The notes beneath the pieces were generated by a model. It saw nothing but the letters and a program-made list of their open reading frames with translations, ran no database searches and was not told the DNA's origin. From NCBI GenBank assembly GCA_021648755.1, contig JAKISG010000010.1, positions 11,546-75,545 on the forward strand: 64,000 nucleotides of DNA, written 5' to 3'. The DNA is from Flavobacteriaceae bacterium (GTDB lineage: Bacteria > Bacteroidota > Bacteroidia > Flavobacteriales > Flavobacteriaceae). Position numbers and translations under genes: made by a program. Shown here one piece after another: positions 63,852-64,000 of this stretch; positions within the stretch are counted from its first letter, which is position 1, and every line of letters begins with the position of its first letter.

Positions 63852-64000
63852 ATGTTTATAGCCATATTACACATTGGTGAAGAAAAGTTTAAGGTACTTT
63901 CTTATCACGTTACGTATAGTCAAGGAGTAGATGCTTCAAACAGACCATCAACAGCATTTAGAGGTGGCGAATATTATTTTGTTATAGAAGCCACAGGTAG
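63852..64000 (+). CDS. TssD-like (Hcp family) T6SS tube protein, N-terminal fragment
   Basis: 49 residues are in the window: MFIAILHIGEEKFKVLSYHV, then TYSQGVDASNRPSTAFRGGE and YYFVIEATG. The pattern (short beta strands, a QxVDxxxRPS segment, then RGGxxxxxxE) is that of TssD/Hcp proteins of Bacteroidota T6SS subtype iii. TssD rings stack into the tube that is fired from the cell. The rest of the gene is beyond the window. It is the only possible structural component of an injection system seen here and is the natural partner of the DUF4280 effector island. Confidence 0.75.
   Translation, partial: MFIAILHIGEEKFKVLSYHVTYSQGVDASNRPSTAFRGGEYYFVIEATG

Overview
The window is chromosomal DNA from a low-GC member of the Bacteroidota, almost certainly family Flavobacteriaceae and probably marine. 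Evidence for this is the adjacent type IX secretion genes porV and porU beside gldJ, the DUF4286, DUF6952 and DUF2490 family proteins, several promoters with a TAnnTTTG -7 element instead of a sigma70 -10 box, the near absence of Shine-Dalgarno sequences, an NhaB sodium/proton antiporter, and housekeeping gene pairs typical of this family (fabF-rnc, idi with a QueD-like gene, DUF177-rpmF). No tRNA, rRNA, CRISPR array or insertion sequence was recognised.

Layout. 1-2.9 kb: end of fabF, rnc, then cca and a tsaC-type gene on the minus strand. 3.4-8.7 kb: a SulP transporter / DUF2490 / nhaB operon facing a phosphate-selective-porin-like gene. 8.8-21.7 kb: housekeeping genes (xerD, aroQ, idi, a QueD-like gene, a peroxiredoxin, rseP, serS, a TPR protein, a DUF4286 protein, rsmA, pruA, an NRDE protein). 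21.8-28.2 kb: apaG, then the accessory island of the window. 28.4-31.4 kb: a TruA-like synthase, a small unknown protein, moeA and moaC. 31.6-36.7 kb: a TonB protein with an unusual architecture, an M28 peptidase lipoprotein, an exonuclease/GIY-YIG protein with no normal start codon, and a potassium channel. 36.8-41.5 kb: miaA and translation genes (rplM-rpsI, rpsB, tsf, a DUF177 gene, rpmF). 42-44.2 kb: a KAS III-like enzyme, a truncated hemoglobin and cdd. 44.2-51.1 kb: porV and porU (minus) divergent from gldJ (plus). 51.2-59.2 kb: murF, a 2-Cys peroxiredoxin, a thioredoxin-like protein, a DUF6952 protein, pheT, pyrD and lpd. 59.3-62.8 kb: a PPOX-family flavoprotein and a class I ribonucleotide reductase (nrdB-nrdA). 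63.4-64.0 kb: a TerB-like protein and the start of a TssD (Hcp-like) tube gene.

The most exciting region is 22.4-28.2 kb. A PAAR-like DUF4280 spike-tip gene is followed by a 748-residue effector with Ig-like/charged modules, a linker, and a C-terminal domain carrying the metal-ligand pattern of M15/LAS-type peptidoglycan peptidases. Next comes a lipoprotein (candidate immunity protein). After it is a second, promoterless-looking effector tip that begins with a 207-bp copy of the linker differing at one base, then its own lipoprotein, then a third linker copy broken by a 16-nt net deletion. This is the layout expected of a contractile-injection (probably T6SS subtype iii) effector locus with silent alternative toxin tips that can be exchanged through the repeated linker. 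The TssD gene starting at the right edge shows that the genome probably encodes the matching injection machine.

Other notable items are a ribonucleotide reductase whose ATP-cone is on the radical subunit NrdB instead of NrdA, an exonuclease whose only start position preserving the active site is an ATA codon, a TonB with about 300 residues of 90-bp-repeat-encoded charged sequence before its membrane segment, and several intergenic hairpins and short repeats.
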